A stretch of DNA of 64,000 nucleotides. It comes from SIAQ01 sp964484265. GTDB taxonomy: Bacteria; Planctomycetota; Planctomycetia; Gemmatales; Gemmataceae. Where the stretch lies: the NCBI GenBank assembly GCA_964484265.1, contig CAZAFH010000005.1, positions 88,939 to 152,938 of the forward strand. The letters are read 5' to 3'. Position numbers and translations under genes: made by a program. The notes beneath the pieces were generated by a model. It had not been told where the DNA came from. It searched no databases and saw only the letters and a list, made by a program, of their open reading frames with translations. How positions within the stretch are numbered: position 1 is the first letter of the stretch; the number at the start of each line of letters is the position of its first letter. Shown here in pieces: positions 1 through 9,621 of this stretch.

Positions 1-3000
1 TTCAACAATGGCAGCTCGATCCTCACCCTCAATGGCAACGTGGATAGCAGCGGCGTCGCCCAGATTTCCACTGCGTTGAATTCGGGTACGTACTCGATTA
101 CCGCGACCTACAACGGAAACGCGAACTTCAACTCCAACGTATCGAATAACCTGAGCTTCGCCGTCGCCCAGAGCGCATCGAGCACGGCCGTCGCCGTCGC
201 GCTTGGCGCGGTCAGCGTCAACATTACAGCGACGGTGTCTCCCGCAATCCTCAACGCCGGCGTTCCGGCTGGAACCGTTGCCTTCTACATCAATAATGTC
301 CTCGTTGCCTCGGGGGTCTCGCTGGATTCTTCCGGAAAAGCGGTTTACTCCGGTTCATCGCTGGTAAATGGCAACTACACCGTTTTGGCGGCTTACATCG
401 GCACTGGCAACTTCGCCCCCAGCACGGGTGCGGCGTCCTTCAGTTTCACCAATGGCGGACGCCTTGCGGGTGGCGCCGGTTCCAGTGTGACGACGACAAC
501 GGGCGGACTCCCAGTCGTGGTGCTTCCGCAGGGAAGCTCCGCGTCGATGCCGTACTATCAATCGAATATTGTGGTGCCTTTCCGGGCAGCCGACCCGAAT
601 GGCGGCGCGGTCTCGGTGAGTTATAGCATCGCCTCGCAAAGTTTTACGGGTGGAACCCCAAACCTGAGTGTCAGCCTCGATCTTGTGAACAGCAATATCG
701 TCATTCAGAACAACTCCACCTTGGTTCCGTTCTCTGGACAGATGCAGATTGTTCTTTCCGCGCAGAACTCCTACGGCACCACGAGCACCACTGTCACGCT
801 TGGAGTCACTGCCCCTTACAACTATGCTCCGACCATCAACAATTCCACGGCTAGCACGGGCGTCCTTGCCGATCGGATCATGGCTCAGAATTCCTCGTTG
901 ACCGTTAATTTCTCAGTCAACGACGTGGAGGACGGGCCGAACAGTTTGAACGTGATGACAACCTCCAACAATCAGCTCCTGGTGCCCGATAGCAATCTTT
1001 CGCTTGCTTCAACGGGCGGTTCGGGCCGTGCCCTGACGATTCAGCCGACGTCCGGTTCCACGGGAACCGCGATGATAACGGTAAGCGTGACAGACAGCCG
1101 CGGAGTGACGACGAGCACGACGTTCTACGTCCTCGTGACTACGAACGCGAGCCTGCCTGCCACGGATAACTTTAACCGCGCCTCCGCGCCGTTCCTTGGT
1201 CCCCAATGGACGCCGACCCTCGGCGGATTTTCGACCAACGGAACGAATTCAACCGGCGTGGCCAACACCGGCCTCAACATAGCAGCGCTCAATGGCGTGT
1301 CGGCGGCGAACGTCTCCGTCCAGGCCAATGTTAGCTTCGGCTCGCTGAGCGGCGTTCAGATCTCTGGGCTTGTAGCTCGATACCAGGGTGTTGGCGACAC
1401 GAACATGTATCTCGGCGCGATCTACGCTGACGGATCGGGATCGATGGCAGCGACGATCTACCGCAACCTTAACGGCGTGTGGACTCTTCTCGCCACGCAG
1501 AGCCTCGGCACAGTCACCATGAGCGCACAAACATTGCGATTCGAAGTCTTCAATGATTCGCTCAAATTGTTCGTGAACAACACCCTGAAAGTCTGGGCTA
1601 GTGATGCCGCTCTCTCGGGCTCAGGAACCAGCATGATCGGATTGCGTGCTTACACGTCGAATACCTCGGCCGCCAGCTACGCTGCTTTCTCTGCCAACGC
1701 CATCACGCCGTTGACGACGAACCTGTCGTCGCCTTATTCGGATGCGTTTGCGTCCACGGCTAATGGTCAGATTGGCCGCAACTGGACGGATCGCCTGGGC
1801 AACTTCAGCGTTTCGGGAAATCAGCTCCTTAGCAACGACAACCTAAATGTGGCAACGCTCAATGGCGTGTTGCAGTCCGACGTGGTGGTCGCCGATAGCG
1901 TGACGATTCCTGTGGGCCAGTATGCGGGCCTCGTTGCTCGTTATTCTGGCTCGGGAGATACCAACATGTACTGGGCCGGGCTCGGCAAAAATGCCGACGG
2001 CACGGGCAGTGCTTACCTTTTCCGAAATCTGAACGGCATCTGGACCTTGCTCGCCAGCAAGAACATCGGCACGATTACTGGAACCCAGGCTCTGCGTTTC
2101 GAGGTGATCGGCACCTACCTATCGTTCTTCATCAACAACCAGTTGTCGGTATTCGCCAATGATTCAGCGTTGACGACGGGAACCGTTGGTCTGCGTTCGA
2201 CGAAGAATGTGATCTGGTCCGGTTCACCTTCTTTTGTCGCGTCCACGATAAGCAGTCCGGTCACACTGACGCCGACGGCATTCACCGAGCCGTTCTCCGA
2301 CGCGGTCAATTTTGGAGTGAATTGGCGGCAAAATCTCGGCGCCTTCGTTCTCAACACCAGCACGCGAACCTTGACCAGCACCACGGGCCTGGATGTCGTC
2401 ACACTCAATGGCCTGTCGGTCGCCGACGTTGTGGTATCCGATAGCGTCAAGATAAGTGCAGGGCAATACGCCGGTCTCGTCGCTCGTTACTCCGGCCCAG
2501 GCGATTCGAATATGTACTGGGCAGGATTGCTGAAGAATGCCGACGGAACCGGAACCACGTACCTCTTCCGCAATCTGAATGGTGTTTGGATGCTGCTGAA
2601 ATCTGGAACGGTGAACAACCTAACCGGAGTATCGGAGAAATTGCGTTTCGAGGTGATCGGCACCAACCTGACGATGTACGTCAACGACACGATGTCCATC
2701 TTTACGAATGATTCAGCGCTGAAAACCGGTTCGGTTGGTCTCCGTTCCACGCAGGGCGTTGTCTGGACCGACACGTCGCCCTTCACTGCGGGCCTGCTGA
2801 CGGGGCCAGTCTCTTTGGCATCAGGATTCTCCGAATCGTTCGATAACGCAACTGTCTATGACCAATACTGGCGTCAGAACGTCGGCTCCTACGCAATCGA
2901 CACGGTTTCGCAAAAGCTGACCAGCATCACAGGTCTGGATCTAGCGACGGTATACGGCGTGTCCGCGGCCGACGTCGTGGTGACCGACACAGTGACCCTT

Positions 3001-4470
3001 GCAACGGGCCAATACGGTGGCCTGGTGGCTCGCTACTCCGGTCCGGGGGATACGAATATGTACTGGGCCGGCCTGACGAAAAATGCCGACGGCACCGGTA
3101 CGGCGATGCTCTATCGCAACCTCGGCGGCGCCTGGACGCTCCTGAGCACCAGGAATATCGGCGCCATCTCCGGAACACAGAATCTCCGGTTTGAGGTCGT
3201 CAATGACAGCCTCAAGTTCTTCGTAAACGGCGCCTGGGCTGTCTCGGCAAACGATTCCGCGTTGACGACGGGTTCCGTCGGCTTGCGTTCGACGCAGGGT
3301 GTCGCCTCCTCGGCATTCACCGCTAACGTCCATGCCGCCTTGACGACGCCGACACTTTCACCAACCGCATATAGCGACAGCTTCTCGTCAACGAATGCCG
3401 CTATTGCGAATCAACTTGGCCTGAATTGGCGTGAGAACGTTGGCAACTTCACGCTCGATACCACGTCAGGCATTCAGACTCTTACCACCAACACCGGATT
3501 GGCCTTCGCCACGCTCAACGGCGTATCGCAAGCGGATGTGGTGGTCTCGGGTTCCGCAAAGACGTTACCAGTCGGTCAATGGGCAGGTCTGGCGGCTCGT
3601 TACACCGGCGTCGGCGATACGAACATGTACTGGGCCGGCCTGACGCTCAACATCGACGGCACGGGCACGGCGGTCATCTATCGCAATCTGGCCGGCACAT
3701 GGACGTTGCTTAGCAGCAGGAACATTGGCTTCATTTCGGGAACGCAGAACCTGCGTTTCGAGGTTGTCAGTGATAGCCTCAAGTTCTTCGTCAACAACGC
3801 CTGGGCTGTCTCCGCGTCTGATTCCGCATTGAAGACAGGCTCCGTCGGTATTCGGTCCACGCAGGGCGTGGTATTCACGGGAACGCCGATCGGTTTCACG
3901 GCAAGTCTGCGAACGCCGTTGATTGTCCCGGCATCACCGGTTTCCGTTACTGACGATTTCTCGACAGGCTATGACGCCGCGACCAATTCCCAGACGAGTG
4001 CCGGCAGGGAACTTGGTCTGGTATGGAAGGATCAAGTCGGCGCTTTCGACGTAAATGCCGGCCTCGCCACTGGCCTTTCGAGTCTGAACCTGGCCACGAT
4101 CAATGCGGCTCAGGCCGACGCCAGGATCACGGCAACAGGCGTGGTCATTCCGCCCAATCAGTATTTCGGTCTGGTGGCACGCTACTCCGGTTCAGGCGAT
4201 TCCGATATGTACTGGGGAGCTGTGGGCTTCGTCAATGGGCAGTACACCGCGGCCATTTACAAAAACGTGGGCGGAACCTGGTCGTTGCTGGGCATCAAGA
4301 GCCTCGGTTCGTTCGGCGGTCTGATTGAATTCAATACGATCGGCTCGAGCCTGACTCTCAAGACGGACGGCGTGACTGCAGTCGCCGTCACGGATACGTC
4401 GATTAGCTCCGGCAAGTCCGGTATCCGCACCACGGCTGGCGTACAGGTGACGAGCTTTACCACGAACTGA
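1..4470 (+). CDS. Giant exported repeat protein, 3' part (Ig-like and six LamG-like repeats)
   Basis: The reading frame is open from the first base, so the start lies outside the window. The visible 1,489 residues begin inside an Ig-like beta-sandwich of the Big_3 kind (a TYSITATYNGNANF motif), followed by a second one. A cadherin-like stretch with DVEDGPN and a VSVTDSRG strand follows. Then come six tandem repeats of about 180 residues beginning near bases 1153, 1728, 2272, 2821, 3357 and 3931. Each holds the signature GLVARYSGxGDTNMYWAG, an RNLNGxWTLL strand and LRFEV, and reads as a concanavalin/LamG-like jellyroll. No catalytic motif, LPXTG or obvious C-terminal sorting signal is visible. 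A role as a large cell-surface or secreted adhesin or glycan-binding protein is inferred. Confidence 0.8.
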   Translation, partial: FNNGSSILTLNGNVDSSGVAQISTALNSGTYSITATYNGNANFNSNVSNNLSFAVAQSASSTAVAVALGAVSVNITATVSPAILNAGVPAGTVAFYINNVLVASGVSLDSSGKAVYSGSSLVNGNYTVLAAYIGTGNFAPSTGAASFSFTNGGRLAGGAGSSVTTTTGGLPVVVLPQGSSASMPYYQSNIVVPFRAADPNGGAVSVSYSIASQSFTGGTPNLSVSLDLVNSNIVIQNNSTLVPFSGQMQIVLSAQNSYGTTSTTVTLGVTAPYNYAPTINNSTASTGVLADRIMAQNSSLTVNFSVNDVEDGPNSLNVMTTSNNQLLVPDSNLSLASTGGSGRALTIQPTSGSTGTAMITVSVTDSRGVTTSTTFYVLVTTNASLPATDNFNRASAPFLGPQWTPTLGGFSTNGTNSTGVANTGLNIAALNGVSAANVSVQANVSFGSLSGVQISGLVARYQGVGDTNMYLGAIYADGSGSMAATIYRNLNGVWTLLATQSLGTVTMSAQTLRFEVFNDSLKLFVNNTLKVWASDAALSGSGTSMIGLRAYTSNTSAASYAAFSANAITPLTTNLSSPYSDAFASTANGQIGRNWTDRLGNFSVSGNQLLSNDNLNVATLNGVLQSDVVVADSVTIPVGQYAGLVARYSGSGDTNMYWAGLGKNADGTGSAYLFRNLNGIWTLLASKNIGTITGTQALRFEVIGTYLSFFINNQLSVFANDSALTTGTVGLRSTKNVIWSGSPSFVASTISSPVTLTPTAFTEPFSDAVNFGVNWRQNLGAFVLNTSTRTLTSTTGLDVVTLNGLSVADVVVSDSVKISAGQYAGLVARYSGPGDSNMYWAGLLKNADGTGTTYLFRNLNGVWMLLKSGTVNNLTGVSEKLRFEVIGTNLTMYVNDTMSIFTNDSALKTGSVGLRSTQGVVWTDTSPFTAGLLTGPVSLASGFSESFDNATVYDQYWRQNVGSYAIDTVSQKLTSITGLDLATVYGVSAADVVVTDTVTLATGQYGGLVARYSGPGDTNMYWAGLTKNADGTGTAMLYRNLGGAWTLLSTRNIGAISGTQNLRFEVVNDSLKFFVNGAWAVSANDSALTTGSVGLRSTQGVASSAFTANVHAALTTPTLSPTAYSDSFSSTNAAIANQLGLNWRENVGNFTLDTTSGIQTLTTNTGLAFATLNGVSQADVVVSGSAKTLPVGQWAGLAARYTGVGDTNMYWAGLTLNIDGTGTAVIYRNLAGTWTLLSSRNIGFISGTQNLRFEVVSDSLKFFVNNAWAVSASDSALKTGSVGIRSTQGVVFTGTPIGFTASLRTPLIVPASPVSVTDDFSTGYDAATNSQTSAGRELGLVWKDQVGAFDVNAGLATGLSSLNLATINAAQADARITATGVVIPPNQYFGLVARYSGSGDSDMYWGAVGFVNGQYTAAIYKNVGGTWSLLGIKSLGSFGGLIEFNTIGSSLTLKTDGVTAVAVTDTSISSGKSGIRTTAGVQVTSFTTN

Positions 4471-4495
4471 TCCTACCCGAGCGCTCGAAGACGAA

Positions 4496-5038
4496 TCAAC
4501 GTTCTACGTTTGGCCAGGAACCGTGGCCATCTGCGAACTTGATATTGATGCTGAAGGCCGCGAACGGGACGGGGTTGTTCGGGTCGATATTGAAGGATCC
4601 AGCCTGAAGCGTATCGGCCACCATCGTGAAACAATTTCGGGTCAGAAGATCGTACCTGGAGTGATCCCAAACTTTCAAGACGCGCTGGCGGACAGCGTTC
4701 GCCGAGTGCGGGCGTTTGCTGCTCCAGGATAGGTACTTGTTGTAACGCCGCAGATCTTTGGATTCTCGTGCTTCAGCCAAGGTGTCGAAGTGCTGGTGAA
4801 CCAGAAAGTTTTCTGACTTTTTCTGCGTTTGCGGCCCGAAGCTGAAATAATCCCAACCGCTCTGATCGCCGACCAACACGGCAGCGTGACCAGCGCCGAA
4901 AACGGCCTCCTCGTCAAGGAGAAACAAAACCCTGGAAGCCTGAGTAGTCGCATTCGCGTGCAAGGGTGCTTGGGCAAAAACGAATCCAGAATTGAACGCA
5001 CAAAAAGCCAGGCTGGCGATGAATAGTCGAAAGCTCAT
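4496..5038 (-). CDS. Exported protein with permuted papain-like (H...NC) motif
   Basis: A protein of 180 residues with a clear signal peptide (hydrophobic core LFIASLAFCAFNSGFVFA, then QAP). The mature part has GHAAVLVGD early and RNCFTMVADTLQ late. That His-before-Cys order, with Asn-Cys at the start of a helix, is the pattern of circularly permuted papain-like folds (LRAT, some NlpC/P60 and DUF4105-type proteins). A role in hydrolysis or binding of cell-wall or lipid substrates is inference. It is convergent with the giant repeat gene, 25 bases away, and is transcribed in the same direction as phoU but about 190 bases after it, so it probably has its own promoter. Confidence 0.6.
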   Translation of the reverse strand: MSFRLFIASLAFCAFNSGFVFAQAPLHANATTQASRVLFLLDEEAVFGAGHAAVLVGDQSGWDYFSFGPQTQKKSENFLVHQHFDTLAEARESKDLRRYNKYLSWSSKRPHSANAVRQRVLKVWDHSRYDLLTRNCFTMVADTLQAGSFNIDPNNPVPFAAFSINIKFADGHGSWPNVER

Positions 5039-5228
5039 GGTTGCACCTGTGTCCGGGGGCTGTCACGAGCCTGGCTGACCCATGTATTGAGTCACTAACC
5101 AGGCTCGATGCCAGTCCGCGAAAGGCGCGCATTTCGTCCAGGGAGGTAAGATATTTTGTCACGGGCGTGGTTGCGATTTGCTTGGCGGGAATCGTCTGGC
5201 GACTCAAGGATCCGCGTCGTGCAACGTG
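5039..5228. other. Intergenic gap, nothing recognised
   Basis: This stretch of 190 bases lies between the end of phoU and the start of the exported papain-like gene, both on the minus strand. It should hold the promoter of the latter, but I see no clear -35/-10 pair, hairpin or repeat. Confidence 0.4.
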
Positions 5229-5891
5229 CTACTTGGCCTCGGCGTGGTGCCGAACGATCTTTCCTTGTACAAGGTACATCACATCCTCGGCGATGTTCGT
5301 CGCGTGGTCAGCAATTCGCTCGATGTGCCGCGTGATCGCGTAAAGCGAGAGGCCAGGTTCTACCAGCTCGGCTCGTTCCTTCATCAGGCGAACGAGTTCG
5401 GCAATGATCACGGATTCGAATTCGTCCACCTGATCATCGAGCCGGCAGACCGTGCGGGCGAGTTCCGTGTTCAAATCGACGAACGCATCGACCGCGAGCC
5501 GCAGCATCGACGTAGCCACGTCCGACATTTTGCGAAGGTCCGCGGGGATCGAGATGGCGTGTCCGAATTGAATGTTCAGCGAGCGTTCGGCGATGCTTTC
5601 CGCCAGGTCGGCGATTCGCTCGATTTCCAGATTCATCTTCAAGATTGACATGACGCGTCGAAGATCGGCTGCCACCGGTTGATGGAGGGCGAGCACCTTC
5701 AGGCATTCTTCCTCGATATGTATTTCTTCCAGGTCGATCGTGAAATCTTCGTCGATGACCTCTTGTGCGAGTATCGGGTCGCGCCCGTGAAGTGATCGAA
5801 GTGATTTCTGAATGGCCCGCTCGACGAAACGGGCCGCGGACACGAGGCTTCGCTGTAGATAACCCAGGTCGCGTTCCAGATGCTTCGACAT
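5229..5891 (-). CDS. phoU: PhoU, phosphate signalling regulator
   Basis: A protein of 220 residues from the start MSKHLERDL. An upstream ATG at 5942 would add 17 residues not expected in the family, so I prefer 5891. The protein has the typical two-copy three-helix layout, with acidic metal-binding motifs of the E/DxxxD type (for example DLEEIHIEEECLKVLALHQP and RIADLAESIAE in the first half, RHIERIADHATNIAEDVMYLV at the end). PhoU damps Pst transport and signals phosphate sufficiency to a PhoR-type kinase. It is the last gene of the pst operon, 85 bases after an unknown exported protein. No phoB/phoR pair is in the window. Confidence 0.93.
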   Translation of the reverse strand: MSKHLERDLGYLQRSLVSAARFVERAIQKSLRSLHGRDPILAQEVIDEDFTIDLEEIHIEEECLKVLALHQPVAADLRRVMSILKMNLEIERIADLAESIAERSLNIQFGHAISIPADLRKMSDVATSMLRLAVDAFVDLNTELARTVCRLDDQVDEFESVIIAELVRLMKERAELVEPGLSLYAITRHIERIADHATNIAEDVMYLVQGKIVRHHAEAK

Positions 5892-5976
5892 GATTCGTAA
5901 GTAGAAACGCCTCGCACGATCGGATTGCGTCGCAGAAATCATGGCGACACAATCCGGAGTTCACACCTCAGTTGCC

Positions 5977-6657
5977 TTATCGATCCGGCGCCTTTTTGTA
6001 GGCTTCGATTGTCGCGGCATCAGGGGCTCTTAGAGTCATGCCGCGCGGGCCGGCGCCGATGCGGATCACGTGTTTCTCAAGTTCGCCATGCTTTAGGAAA
6101 AAGTCGTATTCTTTTGAACCCTGCTTAAAAATCCACAGTCGGCCTTCTTCGAATTTCGTCATAAATCCCGGTTTGGCGGTCAGATATTCTTCCAAGGTGG
6201 CAGTGTCCGGCGCCTTGAGAGTCACATTGACCGGCGCGGCATTGATGCGAATGACGCTTTTCTCGGGTTCGCCTATCTTCTTGAATGCTGCGAGATCCTT
6301 GCTGCCCGTGCGGAACACCCACCAGCGGCCTTCCGCCTCGATGGTCACGAAGCCTGGGCGCGAGGGCAACGACACCTTCTTTGGCGTCTCCGTCAGTTTC
6401 GGGAGAAACGGCTTCTTGGGCGTTTCCGGGAATTCTTCCACGATGGCCGGGATCTTCGGATCGCTCTTCGGCGTTTCGAGCGATTTGGGTGTTTCGACAC
6501 CTTTTACCGGTTCGATAATTTCGTAGGGCGGTATCGGATGCATGAATCGCTGCCAGAGTCTGCGAAAAATCTGAGCCTCCGCGGAGGGCGTTCCCACCCA
6601 AGCGAATAACACGATACTGATCAGGCCCGTGACGATCGTCCTACAAGTGCGACGCAT
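5977..6657 (-). CDS. Exported protein with an internal duplication, inside the pst operon
   Basis: A protein of 226 residues with a signal peptide (TGLISIVLFAWVGTPSAEA). A Pro/Lys-rich segment of short ETPKS/ETPKK repeats (residues about 45-90) follows, then two copies of a roughly 60-residue unit: EGRWWVFRTGSKDLAAFKKI...HVIRI-type and EGRLWIFKQGSKEYDFFLKH..., each ending near TLxAPDxATxEEY. I do not recognise a named family. It sits between pstB (24 bases) and phoU (85 bases) on the same strand, so it is probably co-transcribed with the phosphate genes. The ETPK-rich linker suggests a periplasmic or envelope location. A role in phosphate capture or wall anchoring is only a guess. Confidence 0.7.
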   Translation of the reverse strand: MRRTCRTIVTGLISIVLFAWVGTPSAEAQIFRRLWQRFMHPIPPYEIIEPVKGVETPKSLETPKSDPKIPAIVEEFPETPKKPFLPKLTETPKKVSLPSRPGFVTIEAEGRWWVFRTGSKDLAAFKKIGEPEKSVIRINAAPVNVTLKAPDTATLEEYLTAKPGFMTKFEEGRLWIFKQGSKEYDFFLKHGELEKHVIRIGAGPRGMTLRAPDAATIEAYKKAPDR

Positions 6658-6681
6658 TGGAATCTCCTTATATAATTAGGG

Positions 6682-7620
6682 TCACCCGAATCTTCCCGTC
6701 AGGTAGTCGCCGGTTTCGGCCAGGTGCGGATTGGTAAATAGCTTGCTCGTCGGTCCGAATTCAATCACCTGCCCGAGATACATGAATGCCGTATAGTCGC
6801 TCACGCGGGCCGCTTGTTGCATGTTGTGAGTGACGATCAGCACGGAATAATTTCCCTTCAGTTCCTGAATCAGATCTTCCACCTTTCCCGTGGCGATGGG
6901 ATCGAGCGCCGAGCATGGCTCGTCGAGAAGGAGCACTTCCGGATCGCCGGCAATGGCGCGGGCGATGCAAAGGCGCTGCTGTTGGCCGCCGGAGAGTGCG
7001 AGTCCGCTGTCGTTGAGCCGATCCTTGACTTCTTCCCACAACGCAGCGCCGCGCAAGCTGCTTTCGCATACCTCTTCCAGCCGCGCGCGATTGCGTTCGC
7101 CATCGATGCGTAGCGGATAGACGACGTTTTCAAAGATGCTCATGGGAAATGGATTCGGCTTCTGGAACACCATGCCCATCCGCTTGCGCAGTTCGATGAC
7201 GTCCACGGAGGAGCGATAGATCGGGTCGCCGTTAAGGTGCATCTCGCCTTGAATGCGCACGCTGTCGACAAGGTCGTTCAGCCGATTGACGGATCGCAGC
7301 AGGGTCGATTTCCCACAGCCGGAAGGACCGATGAGCGCGGTGACTTGCCCGCGTGGAATCTTCAGGTGGACGTCGTATAACGCCTGCTTTTTGTCATACC
7401 AAAGGCGAAAGTTGTCGATGGTCAACACGGCGTCGACGTGCTTCAGTTCCTCGTGGATGAACGCCGGGACGATCTCGCCTCTGCCGATCGCGAGCAGGCG
7501 CGAGTTCTCGTTGGGTTGCCGCGGCTTGGCAGTCTCGCTGTTGAGAGACGCGAGAAGGTTCGTCGGCTTCTGTGAATAAGCGTCGGTCGAATTCATCGTG
7601 GCCGGCTGAGGCGTAGTCAT
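6682..7620 (-). CDS. pstB: PstB, phosphate ABC transporter ATP-binding protein
   Basis: A protein of 312 residues. The ABC core shows Walker A GPSGCGKST, the Q-loop VFQKPNPFPMSIFENV characteristic of PstB, signature LSGGQQQRL, Walker B VLLLDEPCSALD and switch His in VTHNMQQA. A non-conserved extension of about 60 residues precedes the core (which starts near IDNFRLWYDKKQAL), so the real start could be internal, but the ATG at 7620 is well placed 12 bases after pstA. It powers high-affinity phosphate import with PstA and PstC at the inner face of the membrane. Confidence 0.95.
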   Translation of the reverse strand: MTTPQPATMNSTDAYSQKPTNLLASLNSETAKPRQPNENSRLLAIGRGEIVPAFIHEELKHVDAVLTIDNFRLWYDKKQALYDVHLKIPRGQVTALIGPSGCGKSTLLRSVNRLNDLVDSVRIQGEMHLNGDPIYRSSVDVIELRKRMGMVFQKPNPFPMSIFENVVYPLRIDGERNRARLEEVCESSLRGAALWEEVKDRLNDSGLALSGGQQQRLCIARAIAGDPEVLLLDEPCSALDPIATGKVEDLIQELKGNYSVLIVTHNMQQAARVSDYTAFMYLGQVIEFGPTSKLFTNPHLAETGDYLTGRFG

Positions 7621-7632
7621 AAGTCCGCTCCG

Positions 7633-9621
7633 TTAAAATTGGCTCGTCTTGAATCGGCGGCGCAGCCTGGATCGCAGCCAGACGGCAGTCAAGTTCAGCA
7701 GGGCGACGATCGCGATGAGCAGCAGGGTCGTGGTGTAAACCATCGGCCTGGCGGCTTCGCTGTTGGGGCTTTGGAATCCGACATCGTAGATGTGGAATCC
7801 CAGGTGCATGAAGCTGCGCGACGGGTGAAGGTAAGGAAAGACGCCGTCGACCGCGAGATGCGGGGCCAACTTGACCGCACCGACGAGCATGATCGGGGCC
7901 ACCTCGCCGGCGCCGCGTGCCATCGCCAAGATCATTCCGGTCATGATGCCCGGCATCGCTCGCGGGAGCACGATCCGGTAGATCGTCTGCCACTTGCTGG
8001 CGCCGCAGGCGTAGGAGCCTTCACGCATCGAATTCGGCACTGCCGCCAGAGCCTCCTCCGTCGCGACAATGACGACGGGAACCGTCAACAAGGCAAGCGT
8101 GAGCGAGGCCCAGAAAATCCCGCCCGTGCCGAACACCGGTCCTTCGTTCGCTTCATAAAAACCGCTGAAAAACGGCGACTTCACGATCAGATACACGAGC
8201 AATGCCAGACTGACTATCCACAGACACATAGAGCAACTGCCTGCATATTTCCGCAGCGGCGACGTGTTCGTCTTGGTCGGTCCGGACACGCCCACGAGAA
8301 ACGCCGCGACACCCAGAACGACGGTGACGGCAACGCATACCCACCACGCTCCGGAGGGCATCGCCTCGATTTGCAGTCCGCGCGGCCCTTTGTCAACGAA
8401 TTTGCCCAGGAGGTAACAGAAAAAGCCCATGCCGAAGACGCCGAATACGATGCTCGGTACACCGGCCAGGTTGTTGATCGCGATGCGAACGGCACTGATG
8501 ATGACGCCCGACTTGGCGTACTCTCGAAGGTACAAGGCCGCCAAGACGCCGAACGGCACGACGGCGAGCGAGAGCAGCAGCGTCAGCGCGACCGTGCCCC
8601 AGATCGCCGGCAGCACGCCGCCTTCGGTGTTCGACTCGCGGGGCCGATCGACGAGAAACTCGCCCCACCGGGAGAAGTAGATGCCGACCTTGTCCCAGAA
8701 GCCGAGTTGATTCGCGGGATACGCTCGCACGATCGTCGTCAGCGGCAGAACCTTTTCTTTTCCGTCCGCTGTCTCGATGGTCATTTTGAATGCGTCATTT
8801 TTTGAATTCAAAGACGCGATTTCGTTCTTGATCTGCTTGTCTTCCAATGTGCAGCGTTGAATAGTCTCGTCGAAGTCCTTCAGCGCAGCTTCGTGCTGCG
8901 GGGAAGCCTTGCCATAGCTGATCTCGGCTTGCTTGACTGCCAAGCGTGCATCGTCTTGCTGTCGGCTGATGGCGCCGATGGCGTGGCGCTCCAGGTGAAT
9001 CCGCTTTTCTAGCCGTTCGATGACTTCCCTCGTGTGAGCGTTGAATTCCGTCCATGACGAAGCCGCGTCCGATCCGGTCTTCTCGCCGTTCACGTTGAAA
9101 GCCTTGGGACTGCCGTAGAAATTGCCCCAACCGGTGCGTTCGATGACGAGGCCCCACTCTGGGTGCGTTTCCTCGGCGATTTGAAAATCGCTGATCCAGT
9201 GGTGATGCGTCCCGGTCGACTCGAAGTTACCCGTACGCAACAAACGTCTACGAACCATTCCGCCCGCGTTCGTTACGTCCTGAATGGCCTTTTCCTTGGT
9301 TGCCGGCGGCAGGGAATCGAACGCTGCCGGTTCGGGTTTGTAGGTTTCCTCACGCGTGATTTCGCCGAGGAATACTTTGCCGTCCACCGTGCGAATTTGC
9401 ACGAGATCCTTAGGCCAGAAGGTAGCCGCGCCCTGGTAAAAGATCAGCGCGAGCAAGCCAACGATCATGGCGATTGCGACCGCAAGGGCGCCGCCGGTAA
9501 GCCAGACCGAGGGTTCGCCATAGGCAAGCAATGACGTACCCCAGCGCTTGCGGCGGGCGCGAGGCTTTTTTTCGGGCGCCGAACTTGGAGCGGCGGGGGC
9601 GTCGGTCATGGGGGCACTCAT
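7633..9621 (-). CDS. pstA: PstA, phosphate ABC transporter permease, long form
   Basis: A protein of 662 residues, more than twice the length of the E. coli protein. After a basic N-terminus and a first membrane helix (ALAVAIAMIVGLLALIFYQG) there is a soluble insert of about 250 residues, partly coiled coil (REVIERLEKRIHLERHAIGA...). The permease core with the EAA-type loop (EEALAAVPNSMREGSYACGASKWQTIYRIVLP) and helices to the C-terminus follows. The insert lies between helix 1 and helix 2, so it should be periplasmic. The start ATG overlaps the pstC stop in an ATGA, indicating translational coupling. Long PstA forms are also known in Pseudomonas. Confidence 0.92.
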   Translation of the reverse strand: MSAPMTDAPAAPSSAPEKKPRARRKRWGTSLLAYGEPSVWLTGGALAVAIAMIVGLLALIFYQGAATFWPKDLVQIRTVDGKVFLGEITREETYKPEPAAFDSLPPATKEKAIQDVTNAGGMVRRRLLRTGNFESTGTHHHWISDFQIAEETHPEWGLVIERTGWGNFYGSPKAFNVNGEKTGSDAASSWTEFNAHTREVIERLEKRIHLERHAIGAISRQQDDARLAVKQAEISYGKASPQHEAALKDFDETIQRCTLEDKQIKNEIASLNSKNDAFKMTIETADGKEKVLPLTTIVRAYPANQLGFWDKVGIYFSRWGEFLVDRPRESNTEGGVLPAIWGTVALTLLLSLAVVPFGVLAALYLREYAKSGVIISAVRIAINNLAGVPSIVFGVFGMGFFCYLLGKFVDKGPRGLQIEAMPSGAWWVCVAVTVVLGVAAFLVGVSGPTKTNTSPLRKYAGSCSMCLWIVSLALLVYLIVKSPFFSGFYEANEGPVFGTGGIFWASLTLALLTVPVVIVATEEALAAVPNSMREGSYACGASKWQTIYRIVLPRAMPGIMTGMILAMARGAGEVAPIMLVGAVKLAPHLAVDGVFPYLHPSRSFMHLGFHIYDVGFQSPNSEAARPMVYTTTLLLIAIVALLNLTAVWLRSRLRRRFKTSQF

